This document shows, one piece after another, positions 7,560 to 13,541 of a stretch of DNA of 40,862 bases (the stretch's first letter is position 1; the number at the start of each line of letters is the position of its first letter). The translations under genes and the position numbers were made by a program. The DNA is from a virus, in the IMG/VR virus record IMGVR_UViG_3300027793_000137, positions 1 to 40,862 of that record; one strand, 5' to 3'. The notes under the pieces were generated by a model that made no database searches, had not been told where the DNA came from, and saw only the letters and a list, made by a program, of their open reading frames with translations.

Positions 7560-7609
7560 GGGGTCAGTCAACCGGCTGGCCCCAACCACCTGATCGGGAG
7601 AACAGGACC
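7560..7609 (+). promoter_or_regulatory. Hairpin plus start-associated sequence without a promoter
   Basis: GGGGTCAG (7560-7567) pairs with CTGGCCCC (7576-7583), including one G-U wobble. CCTGATCGGGAGAACAG then leads to ATG 7610. No -35/-10 pair stands here, so the gene is probably read from promoter module 1, and the hairpin acts at the RNA level or marks a recombination joint. Confidence 0.65.
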
Positions 7610-7960
7610 ATGCCGAACCGCACCTTCTACGAGTGGGACGTAGAGACTTTTGTGGAATATGACGGCACCGATGATGAGGACATTATCGACCACAGCCACA
7701 GCGAGACCGTTGCCACCCTCTTGCCAATAGTGGCGCACCCTGACTGTGCCGCGCCCGAGGGATATGAGCAGGGCACCGTCAAGGCTCGGCTAGTACTGGT
7801 GCGCGATGTGTTTGATGACGCCGAGATCCTTGTTCACCGCGCGTGGGCCTACGTCGATGATGGGGAGTTGCCTGCTGAGTTCGACGATGGTTGCAAGGTT
7901 CCGGTGCGGTTCCACCGTGAGCTGGAATCAGCGCAAAAAAACTTTTGGATTCCCTCTTGA
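7610..7960 (+). CDS. Early protein, paralogue of the 8581 product
   Basis: A 116-residue acidic protein of unknown function. It is related to the 8581-9171 product: FYEWDVETFVEYDGTDDE here aligns with CYDWVSELVELHDDGVDE there, and KVPVRFHRELESAQKNF aligns with AVPLKYRKEVDTFHRRV, with a matching middle segment (VKARLVLVRD / DFVGLVRYII). The last codons overlap the next promoter: an A7 tract and the final Ser-TGA, whose TGA lies in TTGACA at 7957-7962. The strong acidity near the N-terminus (YDGTDDEDIID) could fit a nucleic-acid mimic or protein-binding inhibitor, which is speculation. Confidence 0.72.
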   Translation: MPNRTFYEWDVETFVEYDGTDDEDIIDHSHSETVATLLPIVAHPDCAAPEGYEQGTVKARLVLVRDVFDDAEILVHRAWAYVDDGELPAEFDDGCKVPVRFHRELESAQKNFWIPS

Positions 7961-8041
7961 CATATCCTGCCCCTCTTGCCATTATTCTGGTGTCCGGCAG
8001 CACTGAGGTTGCCGACCTAACCTGATCGGGAGAACAGGACC
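7935..8041 (+). promoter_or_regulatory. Early promoter module 2
   Basis: AAAAAAACTTTTGG (7935-7948) recurs at 10301-10314, with the same eight-base distance to the -35 box. TTGACA (7957-7962), 17 bases, CATTAT (7980-7985). A dyad pairs GGT+CGGCA (7989-7999) with TGCCG+ACC (8010-8017). CCTGATCGGGAGAACAG leads to ATG 8042. The stop of the 7610 gene is TGA 7958-7960, inside the -35 box. Confidence 0.85.
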
Positions 8042-8248
8042 ATGTACAAGTTCCGCGTTGTTGAGCAGCACAAGTTCCTCACCGGCCACATGGCTGGCAT
8101 GACAATAAAGAGCGAGTTTCCGATCTGCTCTCTCAGCGACTACAACGTGGAGAAGGAGGTCGGCAAGGTCTGGAGGTCCCTGTTCAGCAGTACGATGGGG
8201 CGGTTTGACAAGTACGAAGTGGTCAGCGCGCGGATCGTGAAACTCTGA
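8042..8248 (+). CDS. Small early protein, unknown
   Basis: A 68-residue basic protein: MYKFRVVEQHKFLTGHMAG opens it and DKYEVVSARIVKL closes it. Alternating hydrophobic segments suggest a small beta-rich fold; no known motif is recognised. The start is fixed by the start-associated sequence at 8021-8041. It is followed after six bases by a perfect 13-bp hairpin and another start-associated sequence, so it shares a transcript with the 8312 gene. Confidence 0.68.
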   Translation: MYKFRVVEQHKFLTGHMAGMTIKSEFPICSLSDYNVEKEVGKVWRSLFSSTMGRFDKYEVVSARIVKL

Positions 8249-8254
8249 ACCATA

Positions 8255-8311
8255 GCCCGGGGCCAGCCGGATTGCTGGCCCCGGGCATCACCTGAACGGG
8301 AGAACAGGGCA
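8255..8311 (+). promoter_or_regulatory. Perfect 13-bp hairpin plus start-associated sequence
   Basis: GCCCGGGGCCAGC (8255-8267) pairs perfectly with 8274-8286 around the loop CGGATT. CCTGAACGGGAGAACAG then precedes ATG 8312. No promoter and no T-run are present. It occupies the place where other modules carry the promoter-linked dyad. Confidence 0.75.
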
Positions 8312-8503
8312 ATGTCAAAGGAAATCAACTACAAGGTCGGCGAGCAGGTTTGGATTGTTGGCTACTACGACCGGCCCTCGCGGATGTGGTGGGCCTTCTA
8401 CCGGGACGCCGAAGGCAACCAGATCGGGGACGCATGGTTTGATCCCTGCCGCGACATTCTGCTGCTGATCCGCCCCGACGTCCCGGCATTGGTTGCCTCT
8501 TGA
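8312..8503 (+). CDS. Small early protein, unknown (SH3-like composition)
   Basis: A 63-residue protein rich in aromatic residues (YKVGEQVWIVGYYDRP, MWWAFYRDAEGN). The pattern of short strands with Gly/Asp turns resembles small SH3-type beta barrels; that is an impression only. The stop TGA at 8501-8503 lies inside the TTGACA of promoter module 3, giving the C-terminal Ser seen in several genes here. Function unknown. Confidence 0.66.
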   Translation: MSKEINYKVGEQVWIVGYYDRPSRMWWAFYRDAEGNQIGDAWFDPCRDILLLIRPDVPALVAS

Positions 8504-8580
8504 CATAGCTCGCACCTCTTGCCATTATTGTGGTGTCAGCGCCTCTGCTGGCACCATCACCTGAACGGGAGAACAGACCA
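8500..8580 (+). promoter_or_regulatory. Early promoter module 3
   Basis: TTGACA (8500-8505), 17 bases, CATTAT (8523-8528). The dyad TGGTGTCAGC (8531-8540), six bases, GCTGGCACCA (8547-8556) overlaps the expected start near 8535. The start-associated sequence CCTGAACGGGAGAACAG precedes ATG 8581. Confidence 0.87.
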
Positions 8581-9171
8581 ATGGCGCGTGAGATTTGCTA
8601 CGACTGGGTGAGTGAGCTGGTAGAGCTGCACGATGACGGTGTTGATGAGACGCTAGAGCAAGAGTACGCAGCCACCTACGCACAGGCCCGCCAGTCAGCC
8701 CGAGCCACGATTGAGCGCGAAGGAAGCCAACACCCTGACCTGATGTTTGAGGATTTCGTTGGGTTGGTCCGCTACATCATCGTTGATGGGCAGGTGCAGG
8801 AGACCGAGAGCGTGTATGTGCAACAGGACAACCGGCTGCCTCACACCTTCTTGTCAGGTGCCGCCGTGCCGCTCAAGTATCGCAAAGAGGTGGACACCTT
8901 CCACCGCCGCGTAGACTGGGACCGGTACGAGGCGGAAACCTCAGTTGACCGGTTAGTCACTGAGTACGATCAGGCGCGCCAGCAGGTAGACACCAGCCGC
9001 CAGCTTGCGAACTGGGCTGGCAATCAGCGGCGGGGTGGCTACGAGGAGCGCGAATACTTCTACGATATGGGGCAAGCGCACCGCGCCGAGATGCAGCGTG
9101 CCGAGGACCGCATGGCCGCGATTGGGCTGCGGCTAGATGCGCTGATGCAACGTCACGCTGAGGAGGCGTAA
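8581..9171 (+). CDS. Early protein, larger paralogue of the 7610 product
   Basis: A 196-residue protein. Residues 1-115 align with the whole 7610 product (for example CYDWVSELVELHDDG and AVPLKYRKEV). Residues 116-196 are extra: a Glu/Arg/Gln-rich helical part (LVTEYDQARQQVDTSRQLAN) and a C-terminal helix (HRAEMQRAEDRMAAIGLRLD), both likely coiled coils. ATG 8581 follows the start-associated sequence; a GTG at 8530 lies in the promoter dyad and is rejected. The pair suggests duplication of a promoter-plus-gene cassette. Function unknown. Confidence 0.75.
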   Translation: MAREICYDWVSELVELHDDGVDETLEQEYAATYAQARQSARATIEREGSQHPDLMFEDFVGLVRYIIVDGQVQETESVYVQQDNRLPHTFLSGAAVPLKYRKEVDTFHRRVDWDRYEAETSVDRLVTEYDQARQQVDTSRQLANWAGNQRRGGYEEREYFYDMGQAHRAEMQRAEDRMAAIGLRLDALMQRHAEEA

Positions 9172-9173
9172 GG

Positions 9174-9509
9174 ATGACGACCAAGTACGTGAAGTGGCTG
9201 CGCGCGACTGAGGAAACCATCCGCGCAGATTGTCAGGAGGCGCAGGCGTTGCTGGAAAGTGTCCGCCGACTCAAAGCGGGATGGCTGGGACCCGCCGAGC
9301 TGGGCGCGGATGGGATGCCGCTGGACCGTGAGGCGGCACGGGCGAATGCGGTGCATAGAGCATGGCAGGCAGTGATCGCGGCGGAGCTGGATGCGGAGGC
9401 GCTCTGCCGGTCCTACCGGGCGATTCTGTCGCGTCTAGATCGTGGCGAGAGGCCCTTTCTATTGGATGACGACTCTATATATTCCAACCTGCCGGTCGGG
9501 CCTATCTGA
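9174..9509 (+). CDS. Early protein, unknown, helical
   Basis: A 111-residue, Ala/Arg/Glu-rich protein predicted by eye to be mostly helical (ATEETIRADCQEAQALLESV; HRAWQAVIAAELDAEALC). It starts two bases after the 8581 stop without a start-associated sequence of its own, behind GAGG in the preceding codons, so it is translationally linked to that gene. The C-terminus is acidic then hydrophobic (LLDDDSIYSNLPVGPI). No family was recognised. Confidence 0.65.
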   Translation: MTTKYVKWLRATEETIRADCQEAQALLESVRRLKAGWLGPAELGADGMPLDREAARANAVHRAWQAVIAAELDAEALCRSYRAILSRLDRGERPFLLDDDSIYSNLPVGPI

Positions 9510-9520
9510 TCGGTCTATCA

Positions 9521-9542
9521 ACCCCAACGGGAGAACGGGAGA
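9521..9542 (+). promoter_or_regulatory. Degenerate start-associated sequence before the erf-like gene
   Basis: CCCCAACGGGAGAACGGGAGA precedes ATG 9543. It keeps the CGGGAGAAC core, repeats the GGGAGA, and lacks both the CCTGA block and any hairpin or promoter. Confidence 0.6.
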
Positions 9543-10283
9543 ATGAAAACCAGCAATAGCATCGGGGCACTGGCCCCGGCCCTCGTCGCCGCCGCCGCCG
9601 AGCTTGCGCCAGTGGCAAAGGACGCGGTGAACCCGGCGTTCCGGAACCGGTACGCCACGTTGGACGCCATCATGGAACAGGTGCGCCCAGTCCTTGCGCG
9701 GCACGGGCTGGCGGTCATGCAGACAGGATCTACGCCGGAAACAGTGGACGGGCGGCTCATGGCGGTCGGGGTCGAGACGATGCTTCTGCACAAGTCGGGC
9801 GAATGGATCGCCAGCAGTGTCACCCTCCCGGTTGAGAAGCTGACCGCGCAGGGTGCCGGAAGCGCCCTCAGCTACGGGCGGCGTTATGGCCTTTCTGCCA
9901 TCCTCGGGCTCACGGCGGAAGATGATGACGGGCAAGACGCCTCCGCGCGCCCGGTGGCTATTCAGGCCCCCAACAGCGCACCGGCGGCAGTGGAGCCCGG
10001 GCAGCGCCTCTATTCCAACGTCCCAGACACCCCGCGCGCCAAGCCATTCAGCGGGGACGTGAACGAGGCGATGAGCTGGAAGTTGCCGTTCAAGAAGTCC
10101 AAGTTCTACAACGTGGCGTTGCAGGACATTCCCGAGAACGAACTGGAAAAGCTGCTAGAGTTCGTGCGCCGGGACCCTGAGAAGTTCAAGGACATTATCG
10201 CGCGGGTCGAGACCGTGCTGGAGGCATGGACCGGCATGGCCGCGAACGCCGAGGCTGAGGAGCGGGACGACCTGCCCTTCTAA
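9543..10283 (+). CDS. Erf-family single-strand annealing protein
   Basis: A 246-residue recombinase of the ERF superfamily, which anneals complementary single strands and helps circularise or recombine phage DNA. Supporting sequence: NPAFRNRYATLDAIMEQVRP (about 29-48), HGLAVMQTGS, and the central GAGSALSYGRRYGLSAILGL (about 105-124), the best conserved ERF motif. A Pro/Ala linker (about 135-165) leads to a C-terminal region of about 75 residues. The last residues, ERDDLPF, resemble the acidic tip of bacterial SSB (DDIPF), which binds SSB partner proteins. No other replication protein is apparent, so this is the main DNA metabolism gene of the early block. Confidence 0.88.
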   Translation: MKTSNSIGALAPALVAAAAELAPVAKDAVNPAFRNRYATLDAIMEQVRPVLARHGLAVMQTGSTPETVDGRLMAVGVETMLLHKSGEWIASSVTLPVEKLTAQGAGSALSYGRRYGLSAILGLTAEDDDGQDASARPVAIQAPNSAPAAVEPGQRLYSNVPDTPRAKPFSGDVNEAMSWKLPFKKSKFYNVALQDIPENELEKLLEFVRRDPEKFKDIIARVETVLEAWTGMAANAEAEERDDLPF

Positions 10284-10285
10284 TG

Positions 10286-10408
10286 TGAAGAACAAATAAT
10301 AAAAAAACTTTTGGGGACCCTCTTGCTATTGGGGGTCCCTCTTTGCATTATTGTGGTGTCCGGCGGCACCAAGGCAGCCGACACCAACCTGATCGGGAGA
10401 CCAGACCA
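10286..10408 (+). promoter_or_regulatory. Early promoter module 4, with extra inverted repeat around -35
   Basis: It carries both upstream boxes: TGAAGAACAAATAAT (10286-10300) and AAAAAAACTTTTGG (10301-10314). TTGCTA (10323-10328), 17 bases, CATTAT (10346-10351). GGGACCC (10314-10320) and GGGTCCC (10333-10339) flank the -35 box, unlike in other modules, and may be an operator. The dyad TGGTGTC-c-GGC (10354-10364) pairs with GCCGACACCA (10377-10386). CCTGATCGGGAGACCAG precedes ATG 10409. Confidence 0.82.
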
Positions 10409-10834
10409 ATGCTCAAGACCACGACGACCCCCGCCTACCTGACCACCCAGCCCGTTGTGGCAGAGTTCCCGGCCTACCGGATTGTGGCGGCGGACCTGAC
10501 CCGCGAGTTCCAGTACGGCGAGCAGTTTGCGGTGCCTTACGAGAGCGGGCGGTACGGCACGATGTACCGGATGTACACCCTTGGCTCAGTGGCCGGATAC
10601 GCGGCGGACTACAACGAGGACCCCACGGCGGCGGTGGAGCGGGCGCGCGCGCGCGGCGAGGAGCTGTACTGGGCGAACCAGAACTCGACCATGCTGACCG
10701 CGTGGGACCGCCCGCAGGAGACCTTCCCGATGGTGCAGTACGGCGATGTGATCCGGTTCGCTGGCAAGCAGTTCTTCCTTGATAAAGCGAACAACAACAA
10801 CATCGTGCTGGTTGAGTTGCCAGCAGCCTCTTGA
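10409..10834 (+). CDS. Early protein, unknown
   Basis: A 141-residue protein. The N-terminus MLKTTTTP resembles that of the 10912 product (MLDTIKTTTTP), and the DNA is nearly identical there, so the two genes share start-region ancestry. The rest is Tyr-rich (FPAYRIVAADLTREFQYGEQ; GRYGTMYRMYTLGSVAGYAA) and ends with a likely beta-stranded segment (VQYGDVIRFAGKQFFLDKA). The stop TGA at 10832-10834 lies in the next -35 box. An upstream in-frame ATG at 10343 is in the promoter spacer and is rejected. Function unknown. Confidence 0.7.
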   Translation: MLKTTTTPAYLTTQPVVAEFPAYRIVAADLTREFQYGEQFAVPYESGRYGTMYRMYTLGSVAGYAADYNEDPTAAVERARARGEELYWANQNSTMLTAWDRPQETFPMVQYGDVIRFAGKQFFLDKANNNNIVLVELPAAS

Positions 10835-10911
10835 CATAACGCAGCACTCTTGCCATTATTCTGGTGTCAGCAATGCGGCTGGCACCACCACCTGATCGGG
10901 AGAACAGGACT
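10831..10911 (+). promoter_or_regulatory. Early promoter module 5
   Basis: TTGACA (10831-10836), 17 bases, CATTAT (10854-10859). The dyad TGGTGTCAGC (10862-10871) pairs with GCTGGCACCA (10878-10887) around a different loop from modules 3 and 6, so arms are conserved while loops vary. CCTGATCGGGAGAACAG precedes ATG 10912. Confidence 0.87.
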
Positions 10912-11280
10912 ATGCTAGACACCATCAAGACCACGACCACCCCCGGCGCGACCCCTGACGATGCGATTGATCTCAACTACGCCGACTCGTCGCGCCTTAT
11001 GAAGCGTGTGCTGACCAAGGCGTTCCCGGGCACCAAGTTCGGCGTCCGGTTGAGCAGCGGCACCGGCTACGGCAACTGTTACCTACGGTGGACTGATGGC
11101 CCGACCGTGACTGAGGTGGCACAAATCACCTCCGCGTTTGAGGGGCAGGGGTTTGATGGCTGGACGGATATGGCGTACAGCATGAGGACCAAGATCATGT
11201 ATGACGCGCAGCGCAAGCAGTGGGTGCGTCCGCGCCTGCGAATGATTCTTGAGCAGCGCGACCGCTCCGCAGAGTCTTGA
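10912..11280 (+). CDS. LPD29-like domain protein (polyvalent-protein domain), early
   Basis: A 122-residue protein. The core RWTDGPTVTEVAQITSAFEG followed by GFDGWTDM matches the pattern I associate with the large polyvalent protein-associated domain 29 (WTDGPT and FDGxxDM). That domain is found alone or inside big proteins of phages and conjugative elements that are injected with DNA. The domain spans about residues 35-95; its function is not established, though a DNA-entry or anti-defence role has been suggested for such proteins in general. The stop TGA (11278-11280) lies within the -35 box at 11277. The ATG follows the start-associated sequence. Confidence 0.68.
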   Translation: MLDTIKTTTTPGATPDDAIDLNYADSSRLMKRVLTKAFPGTKFGVRLSSGTGYGNCYLRWTDGPTVTEVAQITSAFEGQGFDGWTDMAYSMRTKIMYDAQRKQWVRPRLRMILEQRDRSAES

Positions 11281-11356
11281 CATTCTCTGCACCTCTTGCC
11301 ATTATTCTGGTGTCAGCGATCCGGCTGGCACCATCACCTGAACGGGAGACAGACCG
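11277..11356 (+). promoter_or_regulatory. Early promoter module 6
   Basis: TTGACA (11277-11282), 17 bases, CATTAT (11300-11305). The dyad TGGTGTCAGC (11308-11317) pairs with GCTGGCACCA (11324-11333). A slightly shortened start-associated sequence, CCTGAACGGGAGACAG, precedes ATG 11357. This is the last module; it probably drives the overlapping genes that follow, possibly as far as terminase. Confidence 0.85.
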
Positions 11357-11575
11357 ATGGCACAGCACCAGATGCAGCAGATGACCGTAGAAGCTCTTGA
11401 GCAGTGGGCCGAGGAGTTGGCGGCGTTCATTCAGGCATGGGACCGCCCGTCCAGCCGCTGGCACCGCGATGTGGATACGGGCGGGCTTGTGTTGGATGCG
11501 GCCGAGCAGAAGTTGCGGCAGGTGCGCGAGGAGCTCGGGTTTCGCCGTGCGGCGGCGTGGGAGGTCAACGTATGA
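11357..11575 (+). CDS. Small helical early protein, unknown
   Basis: A 72-residue protein, Gln/Glu/Arg-rich, likely two helices (QMTVEALEQWAEELAAFIQA and AAEQKLRQVREELGFRRAAA). It is the last gene with the start-associated sequence. Its stop TGA overlaps the following ATG (ATGA at 11572), where the genome switches from separated modules to overlapping stop-start coupling. No family recognised. Confidence 0.65.
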   Translation: MAQHQMQQMTVEALEQWAEELAAFIQAWDRPSSRWHRDVDTGGLVLDAAEQKLRQVREELGFRRAAAWEVNV

Positions 11576-11775
11576 GCCGCCGCCGTCATCTGATGAACCC
11601 GGCCGATGATTGGGTTCCGTTGCCCCGTGATCCGGGCACCCGGATGCGGCAGTTCCCAGCCCTGTGCGGAAAGCTGCTGACGATTGTGCCCATGCTGGAG
11701 ACCTCACCCGGGCAGTCGATCTGCCAGCACTGTGAGGCGCTGGGGGCGGCGATGGGGCTGGAGGCTGTGCCGTGA
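11572..11775 (+). CDS. Small CxxC protein, unknown
   Basis: A 67-residue protein beginning MSRRRHLMNPADDWVPLP. One Cys occurs in FPALCGKLL, and a CxxC pair near the end (SICQHCEAL) may bind a metal as a half zinc ribbon. It starts inside an ATGA overlap and ends in a GTGA overlap with the next gene. The size and layout fit a real coupled gene. Function unknown. Confidence 0.6.
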   Translation: MSRRRHLMNPADDWVPLPRDPGTRMRQFPALCGKLLTIVPMLETSPGQSICQHCEALGAAMGLEAVP

Positions 11776-12290
11776 CTACCCTTGACCTTTTCAGCGCGCG
11801 TGAGATCCGAGACGCCGCCATTGCGCGCGCGGATCAGACTGTACAGGACGACCCGTTTCAGTCGGCCGTGGTGGAGCAAATCACCGAGATGCTTATTGAC
11901 CGGCTGCGCGATGTGGGGCAACTGGAGTTCACCGCCGACCTTGTCGGGGTGCTGCTCGACGAGATGCAAATCGTGGACGATCTTTCAACAAGGCGGCGGC
12001 TGGCGTCTACCATTATCAACCGTGGCAAAGGCAAGCACTGGCGGCGGATCGGGTCCGCGCAATCCGCGCGGCGGCACTGTGCCGAGATCGCGCTCTGGCA
12101 ACTCAACGAGGGGGGCGGGACCGTGAGCGGGGACTTGATTGCAATGGCACGGGCGGGCATCACCCTGCTGCCGGGAGAGGCCAAGAAGGTGGCGAATGCC
12201 TTCGACAAGCTGCAACAGCGGCTCCATGAGGTGGAGGCCGAGCGTGATGCCGTGCGCGCGGAGCTGGCCAAGTGCCGGGGTGAGGCGTGA
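11772..12290 (+). CDS. Protein with C-terminal coiled coil, unknown
   Basis: A 172-residue protein starting at GTG 11772 (GTGA overlap). Residues 1-110 are a helical domain (VVEQITEMLIDRLRDVGQLE; TRRRLASTIINRGKGKHWRR) with a basic stretch that could touch nucleic acid. From about residue 140, KVANAFDKLQQRLHEVEAER onwards is a clear heptad coiled coil. No recognised family. Expressed with the DNA metabolism genes. Confidence 0.7.
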   Translation: MTTLDLFSAREIRDAAIARADQTVQDDPFQSAVVEQITEMLIDRLRDVGQLEFTADLVGVLLDEMQIVDDLSTRRRLASTIINRGKGKHWRRIGSAQSARRHCAEIALWQLNEGGGTVSGDLIAMARAGITLLPGEAKKVANAFDKLQQRLHEVEAERDAVRAELAKCRGEA

Positions 12291-12742
12291 GCGCGGCCCC
12301 GACCGATTGCCGGGTGCCGGACCCGTCTGACAAGCTCGACGCCAAGGCGGACGGCCAGTTTCAAGCCGTCAACCGGCGGGCGGGGTACGGCGACGACCGA
12401 TTGAGCCGCACCATTGCCACCGCCCGCAAAGGCTGGACGCTGGCCGCTGGCGAGGGGCTGGTGCTGGTGCAGGAGATCGACCGACTGCGGAAGGAGTTTG
12501 ACATTGCCACGTCCATGCTGGGCGGCAAGTCCCGGATTATCAATGGCCTGCAAGACGAAATGGACCACGCGCGGGCGCTCTTGATTGACCTCAAGCGATG
12601 GCGCGACGAGGCGGAACGGTCCCGGCCGATTGTGCAGGCCGCGCAGGCATACCTTGACTCAGGTGGCAGCTACACCACTTGGCTGGCGCTTCGGCAACTC
12701 ATCCCTCTATCAGAGACTTCGCCATATGCCACTGAGCCTTGA
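12287..12742 (+). CDS. Coiled-coil protein, unknown
   Basis: A 151-residue protein with a GTG start overlapping the previous stop (GTGA). The middle third (VLVQEIDRLRKEFDIATSML; NGLQDEMDHARALLIDLKRW) has strong heptad character. The C-terminus is a shorter helical part (TTWLALRQLIPLSE). It may act together with the neighbouring coiled-coil products at 11772 and 12886, which is inference from adjacency. Confidence 0.65.
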   Translation: MSAAPTDCRVPDPSDKLDAKADGQFQAVNRRAGYGDDRLSRTIATARKGWTLAAGEGLVLVQEIDRLRKEFDIATSMLGGKSRIINGLQDEMDHARALLIDLKRWRDEAERSRPIVQAAQAYLDSGGSYTTWLALRQLIPLSETSPYATEP

Positions 12743-12893
12743 TCAAGCCGTGCGGGGCGAGCGGCCACCGCAGATGACCAAAACCGCATGGCAGCGGATG
12801 CATGACCGCAGCCGGGAGTTGATGGTTGAAGCCCTCCGCTCGACTGTTGACCGGCATAACCTTTCCCGAGAGCAAGAGCGCCAGCATGAGTAA
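12726..12893 (+). CDS. Small basic protein, unknown
   Basis: A 55-residue protein overlapping the previous gene by 17 bases, start ATG 12726 (MPLSLDQAVRGERPPQMTKT). It is rich in Arg, His and Gln and looks helical (DRSRELMVEALRSTV). The frame continues cleanly into a stop that overlaps the next ATG. Its shortness lowers certainty. Confidence 0.5.
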   Translation: MPLSLDQAVRGERPPQMTKTAWQRMHDRSRELMVEALRSTVDRHNLSREQERQHE

Positions 12894-13254
12894 GGCATAC
12901 CGGACCCCCGTGGAGGTCCGAGCGGATTTCCATTTAACAGAAAAGATGCCGTGGGTAGTGATTGATCCGCGTATTGACCGGCTCGCGCAATACGCTGCTG
13001 ACCTTGAGGTGGCGCTGGATCTTGCCAAGCGCACCACTGAGCGGCTGCGGCTGACGTTGCAAGAGGCACAGCAGGCAGAGGTGGAGGCCATCCGCGCGTT
13101 AGAAAGTGCGCGCGTCAAGGCAGCCGTTGGGGTCAACCTGTTTCAGTCTGTGTTGACGTGGGATGCGGCCCGTGGCGGTCGCCATGAGAAGCAAGCCATG
13201 GCAGACCTGCGGGAAGCGATCACGATGTGGCGGCGAGAGGAGGCGCGGCTGTGA
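12886..13254 (+). CDS. Coiled-coil protein, unknown
   Basis: A 122-residue protein. ATG 12886 overlaps the previous stop and is preferred over upstream in-frame starts. After MSKAYRTPVEVRADFHLTEK comes a long helix from about residue 35 to 80 (LEVALDLAKRTTERLRLTLQ, then EAQQAEVEAIRALES). It ends with a short helical region. The stop overlaps GTG 13251. Function unknown. Confidence 0.62.
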   Translation: MSKAYRTPVEVRADFHLTEKMPWVVIDPRIDRLAQYAADLEVALDLAKRTTERLRLTLQEAQQAEVEAIRALESARVKAAVGVNLFQSVLTWDAARGGRHEKQAMADLREAITMWRREEARL

Positions 13255-13541
13255 AGTTCCCGACGAATCAGACCTGCGGCGAGCGGTTGTGGAGTGGTGA
13301 GATATGCCAAGAGATAAAGCGCCCGATTCGGCTTTCCTCTGGGCGGGTTACTTTTGGGCTGTGCCTGCGATGCCATGCCCAAGAGTGCGGCCATTGCTGG
13401 AACTGCGGCAAGGTGCGCGAGAACGACAGCACGCAAGCATGGTTCTGTGACCGGTGCGCCACCGTGAAAAGCCAGTTGTACAATCAGGAATGGAACAAGG
13501 CCCACCCGCGTCGGCGGTCAGTCGCTCAGTCTGATGCCTAA
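13251..13541 (+). CDS. Zinc-finger / zinc-ribbon protein
   Basis: A 96-residue protein with about nine cysteines arranged in knuckles: CLRCHAQECGHCWNCGK at about residues 42-58 and FCDRCATVK at about 70-78, after an N-terminal pair (TCGERLW, EICQEI). The CxxC spacing implies two or more zinc sites, as in small phage DNA- or RNA-binding proteins. The GTG start overlaps the previous stop; the C-terminus is basic (NKAHPRRRS). The partner is unknown; the next gene is a nuclease. Confidence 0.65.
   Translation: MKFPTNQTCGERLWSGEICQEIKRPIRLSSGRVTFGLCLRCHAQECGHCWNCGKVRENDSTQAWFCDRCATVKSQLYNQEWNKAHPRRRSVAQSDA

Noticed and set aside
7220-11360. The repeated sequences as a CRISPR array
   Set aside because: Each repeat lies just before an ORF, spacing is irregular (hundreds of bases), and the repeats contain promoter and ribosome-binding signals.
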